Made by a program: the position numbers and the translations under genes. The notes beneath the pieces are model-generated. The model saw only the letters and a list, made by a program, of their open reading frames with translations, had not been told where the DNA came from and ran no database searches. Source: Rhodococcus sp. RD6.2 (lineage in GTDB: Bacteria > Actinomycetota > Actinomycetes > Mycobacteriales > Mycobacteriaceae). From it: a stretch of DNA of 64,000 nt. This document shows positions 1-9,337 of this stretch, one piece after another. The stretch lies in NCBI RefSeq assembly GCF_001040705.1, contig NZ_CVQP01000007.1, forward strand, positions 642,475-706,474. The letters run 5' to 3'. Within the stretch, counting starts at the first letter, position 1, and each line of letters opens with the position of its first letter.

Positions 1-2
1 CC

Positions 3-776
3 GTGCTCGGCGACACCAACGACGCCTTCCTGAACTGGGGCTGGCGGGTGCCGTTCCTGTTCTCCATCGTGCTCGTCGGCATCGGCCTCTACATGCGCCT
101 CGCCATCGAGGAGACCCCTGTCTTCCGGGCCAACCAGGCCGAGCGGGCCAACCAGGCCGACCAGCCCGCCCAGAAGCTGCCGTTCGCCGACGCGTGGCGC
201 TACCAGAGCAAGGAGATCCTGCTCTCGGCCGGTGCGCTGGCGACCCTGTTCGCGTTCTTCTACCTCGGCACCGCGTTCCTCACCAGCTACGGCACCAAGA
301 CGCTCGGCTTCTCGCGTCCCTTCGTCCTCTCGGTCGGCATCGCGTCGGCCGTCGTGTTCGGCGCCGCGATCGTCGTCTCCGCGCTGTACTCGGACCGTAT
401 CGGTCGCCGCAAGGTGATCATGGGCTCCTGCGTCGCCGCCCTGGTCTGGGCGCTCGCCCTGTTCCCGATCCTCGACACGGGCACCCCCGCCGCGTTCGTG
501 ATCGGCATGTTCGGCACCCTCGCGATCTTCGGTGTCGCCTACGGTCCGTGTGGGGCACTGCTGCCCGAGATGTTCGCGACCCGCTACCGCTACACCGGCG
601 CCGGACTCGGCTACAACCTCGCCGGCGTGCTCGGTGGGGCGATCCCGCCGCTGATCGCGGCGCCCCTCGCTGCCTCGTTCGGCGGCATCGCGATCGGCGT
701 GATGCTCGCGGCACTCGCGGTGCTCAGCTTCTTCTGCACCCGAGCGCTGGTCGAGACCAAGGATCTCGCGCTCTGA
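3..776 (+). CDS. MHS-type MFS transporter, C-terminal part (5' end outside window)
   Basis: This is the C-terminal half of a major facilitator superfamily symporter of the metabolite:H+ symporter type (relatives: ShiA, KgtP, ProP), an inner-membrane importer of organic acids or osmolytes. The visible 257 residues contain about seven hydrophobic segments. A cytoplasmic basic loop, SDRIGRRK near residue 130, is the MFS loop motif repeated in the second half of these proteins, and [12 protein letters not shown] near residue 190 is typical of the MHS group. The family is usually 430-460 residues, so roughly 180 residues lie upstream. The apparent GTG at position 3 is an internal codon. A short charged repeat ([12 protein letters not shown]) marks the central loop. 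The substrate is not readable. The acyl-CoA synthetase 165 bp downstream suggests a carboxylic acid. Confidence 0.85.
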   Translation: MLGDTNDAFLNWGWRVPFLFSIVLVGIGLYMRLAIEETPVFRANQAERANQADQPAQKLPFADAWRYQSKEILLSAGALATLFAFFYLGTAFLTSYGTKTLGFSRPFVLSVGIASAVVFGAAIVVSALYSDRIGRRKVIMGSCVAALVWALALFPILDTGTPAAFVIGMFGTLAIFGVAYGPCGALLPEMFATRYRYTGAGLGYNLAGVLGGAIPPLIAAPLAASFGGIAIGVMLAALAVLSFFCTRALVETKDLAL

Positions 777-940
777 CATGTGCCGCCGGGTGGGTGTGCA
801 GTTCCTGGACAGTTGCCTGCACCCCGCCCGGCGGACCATGTCTGTGCCCCGATCATTTGTGTGCTCTGCATCACAGGACGCGAGTACTTTCGACGATGAA
901 CCGCCCGCAGCCGACCGGCAGGGCGCGAGGAGGATGGACG

Positions 941-2608
941 ATGACCCGGAACGTGCCCGACACGGCGCAACAGTCGAGTGCGCTGCCCAGCTACACCTCG
1001 GGTGTGTGGGACGCCCCGATGCTGGGGGACACGATCGGCGACAACCTCGACCGCACGGTGGCCGCCCACGGTGACCGCGACGCCCTCGTCGACGTGGCCT
1101 CCGGTCGGCGGTGGACGTACGCGGAGTTCGCCGCCGAGGTGAACGGGCTGGCCGCGGGACTGCTGGGGCGAGGTGTCCGCAAGGGCGACCGGGTCGGGAT
1201 CTGGTCGCCGAACTGCCCGGAATGGACGCTGGTGCAGTACGCGACCGCGAAGATCGGCGCCATCCTCGTCAACATCAACCCCGCCTACCGGTCCCACGAA
1301 CTGCAGTACGTGCTGGAGCAGGCCGGGATCACGATGCTGATCTCCGCGGCGAGCTTCAAGACCTCCGACTACGCGGCGATGATCGAGCAGGTTCGACCGA
1401 ACTGTCCCGACCTGACGTCCGTTGTCCTCATCGGCCGCGACGAGTGGCAGACGCTCGTCGCCGACGGCCTCGCCGCGCACGCCGCCGATCCGGCCGCGGT
1501 GGCCGCCGCGCAGGCGGACCTGTCGATGGACGACCCCATCAACATCCAGTACACGTCGGGGACAACGGGTTTCCCCAAGGGTGCGACCCTCAGTCACCAC
1601 AACATCCTCAACAACGGCTACTTCGTCGGCGAGTTGTGCCACTACACCGAGGCCGACCGGGTGTGCATTCCGGTGCCGTTCTACCACTGCTTCGGAATGG
1701 TGATGGGCAACCTGGCCTGCACCAGTCACGGTGCGGCGATGGTGATTCCGGCCCCGGCTTTCGACCCGAAGGCCACCCTCGAGGCCGTCCAGGCCGAGCG
1801 CTGCACGTCCCTGTACGGGGTGCCGACGATGTTCATCGCCGAACTCGCCGAACCGGACTTCGACTCCTACGACCTGTCCAGCCTGCGCACCGGGATCATG
1901 GCAGGCTCGCCGTGTCCGGTGGAGGTGATGAAGCAGGTGATCGAGCGGATGGGTATGTCCGAGGTGTCGATCTGTTACGGGATGACCGAGACGTCGCCGG
2001 TGTCGCTGCAGACCCGTTCGGACGACAGTATCGATCAGCGGGTGTCCACGGTCGGGCGGGTGGGTCCGCACCTGGAGGTCAAGATCGTCGACCCGGCAAC
2101 GGGTTTGACGGTCCGGCGCGGGCAGCCTGGTGAGCTGTGCACCCGTGGCTACTCGGTGATGCTGGGTTACTGGAACAACCCGGAGAAGACGGCCGAAGCG
2201 ATCGACGCGGCCAGGTGGATGCACACCGGGGACATCGGCGTCATGGACGCCGACGGTTACGTTGCGATCACCGGGCGCATCAAGGACATGGTCATCCGGG
2301 GTGGCGAGAACATCTACCCCCGTGAGATCGAGGAGTTCCTCTACACCCATCCCGACGTGCTCGACGCGCAGGTGATCGGTGTGCCGGACGCGAAGTACGG
2401 CGAGGAACTCATGGTGTGGGTCCGGATGCGCGAGGGAGCCCCCGATCTCGACGCCGAGTCGTTGCGCGCCTACTGCGCCGGCAAGCTCGCGCACTACAAG
2501 ATCCCCCGGTACGTGCACGTCGTGGACGAGTTCCCGATGACCGTCACCGGAAAGGTCCGCAAGATCGAGATGCGGGAGAAGTCGGTCGAACTGCTCGGAG
2601 GCAGGTGA
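941..2608 (+). CDS. acyl-CoA synthetase (AMP-binding, FadD-like)
   Basis: The product is a 555-residue ANL-superfamily ligase that activates a carboxylic acid through an acyl-AMP and transfers it to CoA in the cytoplasm. The AMP-binding signature [11 protein letters not shown] is near residue 205. The motif YGMTETSP is near residue 346, the hinge and adenine-binding element TGDIGVMD near residue 428, and the catalytic C-terminal lysine motif TGKVRKIEM near residue 536. Length and motif order fit medium/long-chain FadD enzymes (for example the FadD35 group) rather than acetyl-CoA synthetase. The ATG at 941 is chosen because AGGAGG at 928-933 sits 7 nt upstream and because the residues before it lack family character. 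The regulator gene starts 5 nt after the stop, so the two are probably co-transcribed. Substrate is unresolved. Confidence 0.93.
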   Translation: MTRNVPDTAQQSSALPSYTSGVWDAPMLGDTIGDNLDRTVAAHGDRDALVDVASGRRWTYAEFAAEVNGLAAGLLGRGVRKGDRVGIWSPNCPEWTLVQYATAKIGAILVNINPAYRSHELQYVLEQAGITMLISAASFKTSDYAAMIEQVRPNCPDLTSVVLIGRDEWQTLVADGLAAHAADPAAVAAAQADLSMDDPINIQYTSGTTGFPKGATLSHHNILNNGYFVGELCHYTEADRVCIPVPFYHCFGMVMGNLACTSHGAAMVIPAPAFDPKATLEAVQAERCTSLYGVPTMFIAELAEPDFDSYDLSSLRTGIMAGSPCPVEVMKQVIERMGMSEVSICYGMTETSPVSLQTRSDDSIDQRVSTVGRVGPHLEVKIVDPATGLTVRRGQPGELCTRGYSVMLGYWNNPEKTAEAIDAARWMHTGDIGVMDADGYVAITGRIKDMVIRGGENIYPREIEEFLYTHPDVLDAQVIGVPDAKYGEELMVWVRMREGAPDLDAESLRAYCAGKLAHYKIPRYVHVVDEFPMTVTGKVRKIEMREKSVELLGGR

Positions 2609-2612
2609 GACG

Positions 2613-4286
2613 GTGACGGGCGTGACGGCAGACGGGCCAGGCGGGTCGATCGCCGTCCGGCCCGAGATCGCGCTGTCCTGGAAGCGCTCCGCACTCAGCG
2701 GAATCGACCCGGGGTGTGTATTCGACGCCACGCCCGCCGACGACCTGGACCTCACCGGCCGGTTGCTCCGGGCGGCCCGCCCGGTACTCGACGAGGTCGG
2801 TATCCAGATCGCGGGCACGGAACTGTGTCTCCTACTTGCGGATCCGGACTGCCGCATCGTGGCTCGGGTTTTCGACAACCCGGCCGTGGAACGGCGAATG
2901 GAGCGGCTCGGCGCGATCGTCGGATCGAGGTTCGGTGAGGACCTGGCGGGCACCAACGCACTCGGCACGCCACTCGAGGTGCGCCGCGGTGTCGTGGTCA
3001 ACGGCGCCGAGCACTACCTCGACCAGTTCAAGGAACTGAGCTGCTACGGTCACCCGATCATCCATCCGGTCACCCGCCGGGTCGAGGGCATCCTCGACCT
3101 GACCTGCATTGCCCCGCAGGTCAACTCGTTGTTCGCGCCCTTCCTGCAGCGTGCGGCGGCGGACATCGAGCGGAGACTGCTCGACGGGTCGCGTGCTTCC
3201 GAGCAACGCCTGGTCGACGCTTTTCATCGGGTCTCGCCGCAGCGTCAGGTAGCGGTGGCCGCGATCGGCGAAGACCTGCTGCTGTCCAACCGCACCGCGC
3301 AGGAGATGCTCGACGGAGCCGACCATGCCGTCCTGCGGGCGCTGGCGGCCGACCTGTCACCGGACCAGTCCCGCACGGTGGACATCGAACTCGCGTCGGG
3401 AGAGTCGGTGTCCGTGCAGGCCGACCGGATCGCCGGCGCGGACGGCGGCGCGCTGTTCCTGGTCCGGCCGCGCGAACGCCGGTCCACACCGATTCCGCGT
3501 GGCCCGGGTCTCGGCGACCAGGCAGGTGCGCGGATCCGCCGGACACTGCTGCGGCTGCGCGACTCGGGCGATGCGGTCGTCGTGCTCGGCGAACCCGGGG
3601 CCGGACGCACCAGCGCCGTGCGTGATCTCGTCGGGAGCCGGGTGTGCCACATCCATGATGCCGCACAGATCCCGCTGCGTGGCCTCGACGTCTGGCTGGG
3701 GGAGTTGGCCCGATCCCTGGTCGGCACTGACACGGTCGTCGTCGAGCAGGTGCAACTGCTGCCCGACGCGGTGCATCCGATGTTGACGGATGCCCTCACT
3801 GCAGGTGGACCCCGGCTCGTGCTGACCGGCGAGCCCGAGCAGGATCTGCCGCGTCCGGTCGCAGCATTGGTCGCGCGATGCCCCGAGCATGTCGTGCTGC
3901 CGCCACTGCGGCAGCGCAGGGGCGAGATCCCCGACATCGCCCAGGCGATGCTCGACGAGATCGCACCGGGCGCGCGGCTGACGGCGTCGGCGTTGGAGGC
4001 ACTGAGCGCGGGCCGGTGGCCGGGTAACCTCGCCGAACTGCGCGTCGTGGTCGGCAGCGCCGCCGGGCAGGCGGGTGGCAGCCGGATCACCGCGACCGAC
4101 CTGCCCGACCGCTACCGAACCTCCGACCGGGTGAGCAGGCTCGGGGGTCGGGAACAGGCCGAGCGGCAGGCGATCGTCGACGCGCTGGCTCAGTGCCACG
4201 GCAACAAGGTGCACGCGGCGGCCCAGCTCGGAATCAGCCGGAGCACCCTCTACACCCGGATGCGCGCCCTCGACGTGAGGTCGTGA
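2613..4286 (+). CDS. AcoR-like GAF/AAA/Fis-type transcriptional regulator
   Basis: This 557-residue regulator has the layout of AcoR-type enhancer-binding proteins. An N-terminal GAF-like sensor spans about residues 20-190, a degenerate AAA+ module about 305-490, and a C-terminal Fis-type helix-turn-helix about 510-555 (NKVHAAAQLGISRSTLYTR). Two ATPase features are missing. The Walker A segment reads GEPGAGRTS, with Arg in place of the usual Lys, and I see no GAFTGA sigma-54 contact loop. It therefore probably works without sigma-54, as expected in actinobacteria. Known relatives control alcohol, aldehyde and acetoin catabolism, which suits the aldehyde and alcohol dehydrogenases at 6.5-9.2 kb. 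The GTG start lies 5 nt after the synthetase stop. The effector is unknown. Confidence 0.85.
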   Translation: MTGVTADGPGGSIAVRPEIALSWKRSALSGIDPGCVFDATPADDLDLTGRLLRAARPVLDEVGIQIAGTELCLLLADPDCRIVARVFDNPAVERRMERLGAIVGSRFGEDLAGTNALGTPLEVRRGVVVNGAEHYLDQFKELSCYGHPIIHPVTRRVEGILDLTCIAPQVNSLFAPFLQRAAADIERRLLDGSRASEQRLVDAFHRVSPQRQVAVAAIGEDLLLSNRTAQEMLDGADHAVLRALAADLSPDQSRTVDIELASGESVSVQADRIAGADGGALFLVRPRERRSTPIPRGPGLGDQAGARIRRTLLRLRDSGDAVVVLGEPGAGRTSAVRDLVGSRVCHIHDAAQIPLRGLDVWLGELARSLVGTDTVVVEQVQLLPDAVHPMLTDALTAGGPRLVLTGEPEQDLPRPVAALVARCPEHVVLPPLRQRRGEIPDIAQAMLDEIAPGARLTASALEALSAGRWPGNLAELRVVVGSAAGQAGGSRITATDLPDRYRTSDRVSRLGGREQAERQAIVDALAQCHGNKVHAAAQLGISRSTLYTRMRALDVRS

Positions 4287-4302
4287 TCCGGGTGTAGCGG
4301 GC

Positions 4303-4548
4303 TCACGCGGATTCGGTGTCGCGCGACCCCAGCCGGGGGAACGGCTCGGTGGAGAACACGACCTCGACCGCCACCTCGAAGTACGCGGCGATCCGGAGCG
4401 CGAGGTGCAGGCTGGCGCTGTACTCGCCGCGTTCGAGATAGCCGACGGTCTGGTAGTGAACGCCGAGCGCTTCGGCCAACTCCCGACGCGAGAGGCCGCG
4501 CTCGGCGCGGAGCATCGCGATGCGGTTGTAGACGACCTCAGAAGGCAC
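4303..4548 (-). CDS. small XRE-family transcriptional regulator
   Basis: This is an 81-residue DNA-binding protein consisting almost only of an XRE (Cro/CI) helix-turn-helix: LSRRELAEALGVHYQTVGYLERG at about residues 19-41 contains both helices. It belongs to the short YozG/YazB-like group that often accompanies membrane-protein operons. Its start overlaps the end of the ABC permease gene by 11 bp on the same strand, so it is the last gene of a three-gene operon (ATPase, permease, regulator) and probably adjusts that operon's expression. It converges on the AcoR-like gene with 16 bp between the stops, leaving no room for an obvious terminator. Confidence 0.88.
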   Translation of the reverse strand: MPSEVVYNRIAMLRAERGLSRRELAEALGVHYQTVGYLERGEYSASLHLALRIAAYFEVAVEVVFSTEPFPRLGSRDTESA

Positions 4549-5389
4549 GCTGCATCGCCTTCTCGTGTCGTGCAGCCATGCTGGATCCGGATTCGTGACG
4601 CGCCATGCGCCGCAACACTACCGGCGCGATCAGCAGCCCGGCCGCCGCCCATGCCCCGAGCACCGCGGCGGTCTCGGCGTGCCTCCAGGACTCGCCGATC
4701 TCGATGGTCACGGCTTCGGCCGACAGCAGTGCCGAACGCATGCCGAGGCCGCTCCAGTAGAACGGGAACACCTGCGCCACGCCTTGGAGCCACCCGGGCA
4801 GCGCGGTGATCGGATAGAAGATCCCCGAGATGGCGATCAGACCCATCAGCGGCATCGTGAGCAGGAAGGTGGCGCGAGGTCCCTCGAGGACCGCACCGAG
4901 CACGGCACCGAGCGGGAGTGCGGCGAGCAGACTGAGCAGCAGCACCCACAGGAACGTCGCCCACGCGTCCGGCCCGTCGAGCGACGAACCACCGATGATC
5001 GCCATTCCCGCGGCCAGCACGACCGCCACCTGCACGAGGACGGATCCGGCCGCCGTGACGATCTTGCCGATGAAGTATCCGGTCATGCCGCCCGGTATCG
5101 CCTTGGCGCGCAACAGTGTTCCGTCCTCGCGGTCGAGCACCAATACGTTGGTGACAGCGAAGAGCCCGTTGAACACGATGATCGACCCGAGCAGTCCGGG
5201 GACGGCGAGTTCGGCGACCGACATTCCACTGTCCGCGTAGTCGCGGCCCCGGAGCAGGTACAGGGCGGCGAGGCTGATGGCCGGGGTGAGGAACTGGCCG
5301 ATCAGGTCCGGCGCGGCGGTGAACAGTTGACGGAGTTCGATCAGCCCGCGGGCGACGCCGCCACGAATGGATGCACTGGTGGAATTCAT
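4538..5389 (-). CDS. ABC-2 type transporter permease
   Basis: The product is a 283-residue integral membrane protein of the ABC-2/DrrB family, with about six hydrophobic segments and the large central block typical of drug, lipid or polysaccharide export permeases. The family's GIFYPITALPGWLQ element lies around residue 190, just before the last segments. The start at 5389 is an ATG overlapping the stop of the ATPase gene as ATGA, a sign of translational coupling. An open frame continues upstream but lies inside the ATPase gene and is a shadow. With the ATPase it should form a homodimeric exporter of the daunorubicin-resistance type. Substrate is not predictable. Confidence 0.9.
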   Translation of the reverse strand: MNSTSASIRGGVARGLIELRQLFTAAPDLIGQFLTPAISLAALYLLRGRDYADSGMSVAELAVPGLLGSIIVFNGLFAVTNVLVLDREDGTLLRAKAIPGGMTGYFIGKIVTAAGSVLVQVAVVLAAGMAIIGGSSLDGPDAWATFLWVLLLSLLAALPLGAVLGAVLEGPRATFLLTMPLMGLIAISGIFYPITALPGWLQGVAQVFPFYWSGLGMRSALLSAEAVTIEIGESWRHAETAAVLGAWAAAGLLIAPVVLRRMARHESGSSMAARHEKAMQRAF

Positions 5390-6378
5390 CGGGTGACCTC
5401 CATGAGACCGGGGACGGGAGCGACGACTCCCAGGGCGGTGGATGGATCGTCGACCTGCTCGTCGCCGGATTCGTGACGGCGCACCAACGCCATGTAGGCG
5501 TCCTCGAGTGAGGCCCGCCGCACCTCGAGGTCCTCGACGGCGTCGCCGTGCTGGATGAAGAGCCGGTGCACGAAGGACGTGGATTCGCTTGTGCTGTGGA
5601 CGAATCTGCTTCCGTCGACGGTCCACCGGACCTCCGCGTCGGCGGCGATCCGGCGGGTCAGTGCGTCGGGCGACCCGTCCGCGACGATGCGCCCACCGGC
5701 GAGGATCAGGATCCGGTCCGCGATCTTCTCCGCCTCGTCGAGGTCGTGCGTGGTGAGCAGCACCGTCGTGTCCTCGAGGTCGGCGAGGCGGTGCACGAGG
5801 TCGTGGAAGTCGCGGCGAGCGGCCGGGTCGAACCCCGCGGTCGGTTCGTCCATGAACAGGACGTCGGGCCGACCGACGATGCCGATGGCCACGTCGAGCC
5901 TCCGACGCTGGCCTCCGGACAGGGTCGCGATCCGCGCGTTCGCCTGCTCGGACAGGCCGACGAGATCGACGAGTTCGTCCGTGTCCCAAGGGCGACGAAC
6001 GGTGTCGGTGGTGTAGGGCCGGTAATAGGACCCGAGGTGGTCGAGCAGTTCCCGAACCCGCCATTTCGCATGGTCGCGCCAGGACTGGAGGACGACCCCG
6101 ATCCGGGCGCGCCACTGCTCGTCGCCCCGGCCCGGGTCGGCTCCGAGGACGGTGACAGTTCCGTCCGAGCGGTGCCGGAACCCTTCGAGGATCTCGATGG
6201 TGGTGGTCTTTCCGGCGCCGTTCGGGCCGAGCATGACGAGAACCTCGCCCCGCCGGGCCTGGAACGTCACGTCACGTAGGACGTCGGTCTCGTCGTACCG
6301 CATACGCACCCCGCGGACGTCGATGACGGTGTCGACGTCCGCGCCATCGGCGGTGCCGGTGTGACTCTGGCTGTCCAT
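5386..6378 (-). CDS. ABC transporter ATP-binding protein (DrrA/CcmA-like)
   Basis: The 330-residue cytoplasmic ATPase partners the ABC-2 permease. Walker A is GPNGAGKTT near residue 52, the signature LSGGQRRRLDVA near residue 150, Walker B VLFMDEPTAGFDP near residue 172, and the switch histidine is in LLTTHDLDEAE near residue 205. A ~100-residue C-terminal extension is typical of DrrA-type ATPases. The ATG at 6378 is preferred over an upstream in-frame start because a GGGGAGGG ribosome-binding site lies just before it. The gene diverges from the aldehyde dehydrogenase, leaving a 157-bp shared promoter region. Confidence 0.92.
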   Translation of the reverse strand: MDSQSHTGTADGADVDTVIDVRGVRMRYDETDVLRDVTFQARRGEVLVMLGPNGAGKTTTIEILEGFRHRSDGTVTVLGADPGRGDEQWRARIGVVLQSWRDHAKWRVRELLDHLGSYYRPYTTDTVRRPWDTDELVDLVGLSEQANARIATLSGGQRRRLDVAIGIVGRPDVLFMDEPTAGFDPAARRDFHDLVHRLADLEDTTVLLTTHDLDEAEKIADRILILAGGRIVADGSPDALTRRIAADAEVRWTVDGSRFVHSTSESTSFVHRLFIQHGDAVEDLEVRRASLEDAYMALVRRHESGDEQVDDPSTALGVVAPVPGLMEVTR

Positions 6379-6535
6379 GATCCCTCCCCGTTGTCGATCT
6401 ATGGTGATTCGTAGCATATCTACTACATTCTGTGGTCACAAGACTTCCGGGCGGGTGTCCGAAGGTCGGACAGTTGACGCCCTCGAAACCGACAGAGCAT
6501 GACGTACATCACATCGTCGTTTCGAAGGAGTTCCG

Positions 6536-8038
6536 ATGACAGCGATCGCCGACTTCCCGCTCGCAGCCCCGGTTCAGGGCTTTCTGGCCGGAGGACCCAA
6601 GAAGCTCCTGATCGGGGGTGAGTGGGTGGACGCCGCGTCCGGTCGGACGTTCGCGACCCACGACCCGGCCACCGGCAACGTCCTCACCGAGGTCGCGCAC
6701 GGCCAGGCCGAGGACGTGGACCGCGCCGTGCGGGCCGCGCGACGCGCGTTCGACGAGGGACCGTGGGTGGCGATGAAGCCCAACGAGCGCGAACGGCTGC
6801 TCTGGCGAGTCGGCGACATCCTGTCCGAGCGGGCCGCGGAGTTCGGTCAGCTCGAAGCCCTCGACAACGGCAAGTCGGTGGCCATCGCCAGCGCCGTCGA
6901 CGTGGCGTGGGCGGCCGACGTGTTCCGCTACTACGCGGGGTGGGCCACCAAGATCGAGGGCAGCACCGTCAACGTGTCGATGCCCTTCGCGCCGGACGCG
7001 CAGTTCCACGCCTACACACTGCGTGAGCCGGTCGGGGTGTGCGGACTCATCGTCCCGTGGAACTTCCCGCTGCTCATGGCGTCCTGGAAGCTGGCCCCGG
7101 CGCTCGCCGCGGGCAACACGGTGATCCTCAAGCCCGCCGAACAGACACCGCTGACCGCACTGCTGCTCGGAGAGGTGTTCCAGGAGGCGGGCTTCCCGCC
7201 TGGGGTCGTCAACATCGTCAGCGGATTCGGCGACGCAGGCGCCGCGCTGTCGGCGCACGAGGACGTCGACAAGATCGCGTTCACCGGCTCGACCGAGGTC
7301 GGAAAGAAGATCGTCGACGCGGCGAAGGGCAATCTGAAGAAGGTCACGCTCGAACTCGGTGGGAAGAGCCCGAACATCGTGTTCGCGGACGCCGACTTCG
7401 ACGCCGCAGTCGAGGGTTCCGTGAACGCGTGGTTGTTCAACCACGGCCAGTGCTGCGTCGCGGGAACCCGGATGTTCGTGGAAGACAGCATCTTCGACGA
7501 GTTCACCCAGGCCGTCGCCCACGCCGCGAGCCAGGTGAAGATCGGCCCCGGTCTCGACCCCACCACCCAGCTCGGGCCGCTGGTCTCGCAGGAGCAGTTC
7601 GACAAGGTCACCGGCTACCTCGCCGCCGGGCTCGCCGACGGTGCGCGCGCACTGACCGGCGGAAAGCGTTGGGGCGAGACCGGATACTTCGTCGAGCCCA
7701 CCGTCTTCGTCGACGTCAAGCCGGAGTTCTCGATCGTGCAGGAGGAGATCTTCGGACCCGTCGTCGCCGCACTGCCGTTCAACGCCGCCGACGGTGTCGC
7801 TGCCGCCGCCAACGACTCGATCTACGGTCTCGCCGCGGGCATCTGGACGAAGGACATCTCCAAGGCACACCGCACCGCGCGGCAGATCAAGGCCGGCTCG
7901 GTGTGGATCAACCAGTACAACGGCTTCGACACCGCGATGCCGTTCGGTGGCTACAAGCAGTCCGGCTGGGGCCGCGAGCTCGGCGCCGCCGGCCTCGACG
8001 CCTACACGATCACCAAGTCCGTCAACATCGCACTCTGA
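6536..8038 (+). CDS. NAD(P)+-dependent aldehyde dehydrogenase
   Basis: A 500-residue ALDH-superfamily enzyme that oxidises an aldehyde to the carboxylic acid. Visible motifs are the cofactor-binding PWNFPLLM near residue 178, FTGSTEVGK near residue 250, the catalytic-Glu motif LELGGKSPN near residue 274, the catalytic cysteine in GQCCVAG near residue 308, and EEIFGPVV near residue 404. Length and motifs match the class including phenylacetaldehyde, betaine-aldehyde and long-chain aldehyde dehydrogenases. The ATG at 6536 follows a good GAAGGAG site. The alcohol dehydrogenase begins 28 bp downstream, so the pair likely converts an alcohol to an acid, possibly under the AcoR-like regulator. Specificity is unknown. 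Confidence 0.95.
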   Translation: MTAIADFPLAAPVQGFLAGGPKKLLIGGEWVDAASGRTFATHDPATGNVLTEVAHGQAEDVDRAVRAARRAFDEGPWVAMKPNERERLLWRVGDILSERAAEFGQLEALDNGKSVAIASAVDVAWAADVFRYYAGWATKIEGSTVNVSMPFAPDAQFHAYTLREPVGVCGLIVPWNFPLLMASWKLAPALAAGNTVILKPAEQTPLTALLLGEVFQEAGFPPGVVNIVSGFGDAGAALSAHEDVDKIAFTGSTEVGKKIVDAAKGNLKKVTLELGGKSPNIVFADADFDAAVEGSVNAWLFNHGQCCVAGTRMFVEDSIFDEFTQAVAHAASQVKIGPGLDPTTQLGPLVSQEQFDKVTGYLAAGLADGARALTGGKRWGETGYFVEPTVFVDVKPEFSIVQEEIFGPVVAALPFNAADGVAAAANDSIYGLAAGIWTKDISKAHRTARQIKAGSVWINQYNGFDTAMPFGGYKQSGWGRELGAAGLDAYTITKSVNIAL

Positions 8039-8066
8039 CCCGTCCACCGAAGCGAAGGAGACCCTC

Positions 8067-9176
8067 ATGAAGACCACCGCTGCCGTACTGCTCGAGGCGG
8101 GCAAGCCGTTCGAGATCATGGAACTCGAACTCGACGGGCCGGGCCCAGGTGAGGTGCTGATCAAGTACACCGCCGCGGGCCTGTGTCACTCGGACCTGCA
8201 CCTCACCGACGGGGACCTGCCGCCCCGGTATCCCATCGTCGGAGGGCACGAGGGGTCCGGGATCATCGAAGAGGTCGGCCCGGGCGTCACCAAGGTCAAG
8301 CCCGGCGACCACGTGGTGTGCAGTTTCATCCCGAACTGCGGCACCTGTCGTTACTGCTCCACCGGCCGACAGAACCTGTGCGACATGGGCGCCACCATCC
8401 TCGAGGGCTCGATGCCCGACGGATCGTTCCGGTTCCACGCGAAGGGCATGGACTTCGGTGCGATGTGCATGCTAGGCACCTTCTCCGAGCGCGCGACGAT
8501 CTCCCAGCACTCGGTGGTGAAGGTGGACGACTGGCTGCCGCTCGAGACTGCGGTACTCGTCGGCTGCGGCGTGCCCTCCGGCTGGGGCACCGCCGTCAAC
8601 GCGGGCAACCTGCGCGCCGGTGACACCGCCGTCGTGTACGGCATCGGCGGGCTCGGCATCAACGCGATCCAGGGTGCCGTCAGCGCCGGCTGCAAGTACG
8701 TCGTCGCCGTCGACCCGATCCCGCTCAAGCGCGAGACCGCACTGAAGTTCGGTGCCACGCATGCATTCCCGGACGCGGAGACCGCCGCCGCGAAGGTCTC
8801 GGAACTGACGTGGGGTCAGGGAGCCGATGCGGCACTGATTCTCGTCGGGACCGTCGACGAGGAGGTCGTCTCCGCCGCGACCGCCGTCGTCGGCAAGGGC
8901 GGAACGGTCGTCATCACCGGCCTCGCCGATCCCACGAAGCTGACGGTCCACGTGTCGGGCTGCGACCTGACGCTCAACCAGAAGACGATCAAGGGATCGC
9001 TGTTCGGGTCGATGAACCCGCAGTACGACATCGTCAAGCTGCTGCGCCTCTACGACGCGGGCCAGCTGAAGCTCGACGAACTCGTCACCACCCGGTACAC
9101 CCTCGAACAGATCAACGAGGGCTACCAGGACCTTCGCGACGGCAAGAACATTCGCGGTGTGGTCGTGCACGCCTAG
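8067..9176 (+). CDS. NDMA-dependent (nicotinoprotein) zinc alcohol dehydrogenase
   Basis: A 369-residue zinc-dependent medium-chain dehydrogenase. The catalytic-zinc Cys is in AGLCHSDLH near residue 36, with GHEGSG near residue 60. Structural-zinc cysteines are spaced CGTCRYC...C near residues 91-104, and the Rossmann motif GIGGLGINA is near residue 192. Overall sequence and length resemble the Rxyl_3153-type NDMA-dependent dehydrogenases, which hold NAD(H) tightly and in actinobacteria pass electrons through the peptide-derived cofactor mycofactocin. That physiology is family knowledge, not shown here. It should supply aldehyde to the dehydrogenase just upstream. The ATG at 8067 has GAAGGAG 8 nt upstream. 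A large hairpin follows the stop. Confidence 0.93.
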   Translation: MKTTAAVLLEAGKPFEIMELELDGPGPGEVLIKYTAAGLCHSDLHLTDGDLPPRYPIVGGHEGSGIIEEVGPGVTKVKPGDHVVCSFIPNCGTCRYCSTGRQNLCDMGATILEGSMPDGSFRFHAKGMDFGAMCMLGTFSERATISQHSVVKVDDWLPLETAVLVGCGVPSGWGTAVNAGNLRAGDTAVVYGIGGLGINAIQGAVSAGCKYVVAVDPIPLKRETALKFGATHAFPDAETAAAKVSELTWGQGADAALILVGTVDEEVVSAATAVVGKGGTVVITGLADPTKLTVHVSGCDLTLNQKTIKGSLFGSMNPQYDIVKLLRLYDAGQLKLDELVTTRYTLEQINEGYQDLRDGKNIRGVVVHA

Positions 9177-9189
9177 GCGCCTCACCTGG

Positions 9190-9235
9190 GCGGCGGGCGG
9201 TATCGCGGGCTCCGGCCCGCGCTGCCGTCCGCCGC
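9190..9235 (+). terminator. hairpin terminator after the alcohol dehydrogenase
   Basis: Arms of 21 nt (9190-9210 and 9215-9235) pair at 18 positions around a 4-nt loop TCCG, starting 14 nt after the stop. The stem is extremely GC-rich and is followed by TCCGGTTTCC rather than a long T-run, as is common in actinobacteria. Confidence 0.65.
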
Positions 9236-9337
9236 TCCGGTTTCCTTCCGGTGTAGTCCGTGTCACCATGAAAAGCGTGGCAGCCGCACGAGGCTGACGT
9301 GGCCGACTGGGCTGACGTGGTAGGAGAGGAGTCCACC

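Noticed and set aside
611..3001. Long minus-strand open frame (796 codons) over the acyl-CoA synthetase and regulator
   Set aside because: It is antisense to two genes with full domain motifs, its product is a low-complexity Arg/His/Gly-rich string without motifs, and it follows from high-GC wobble positions.
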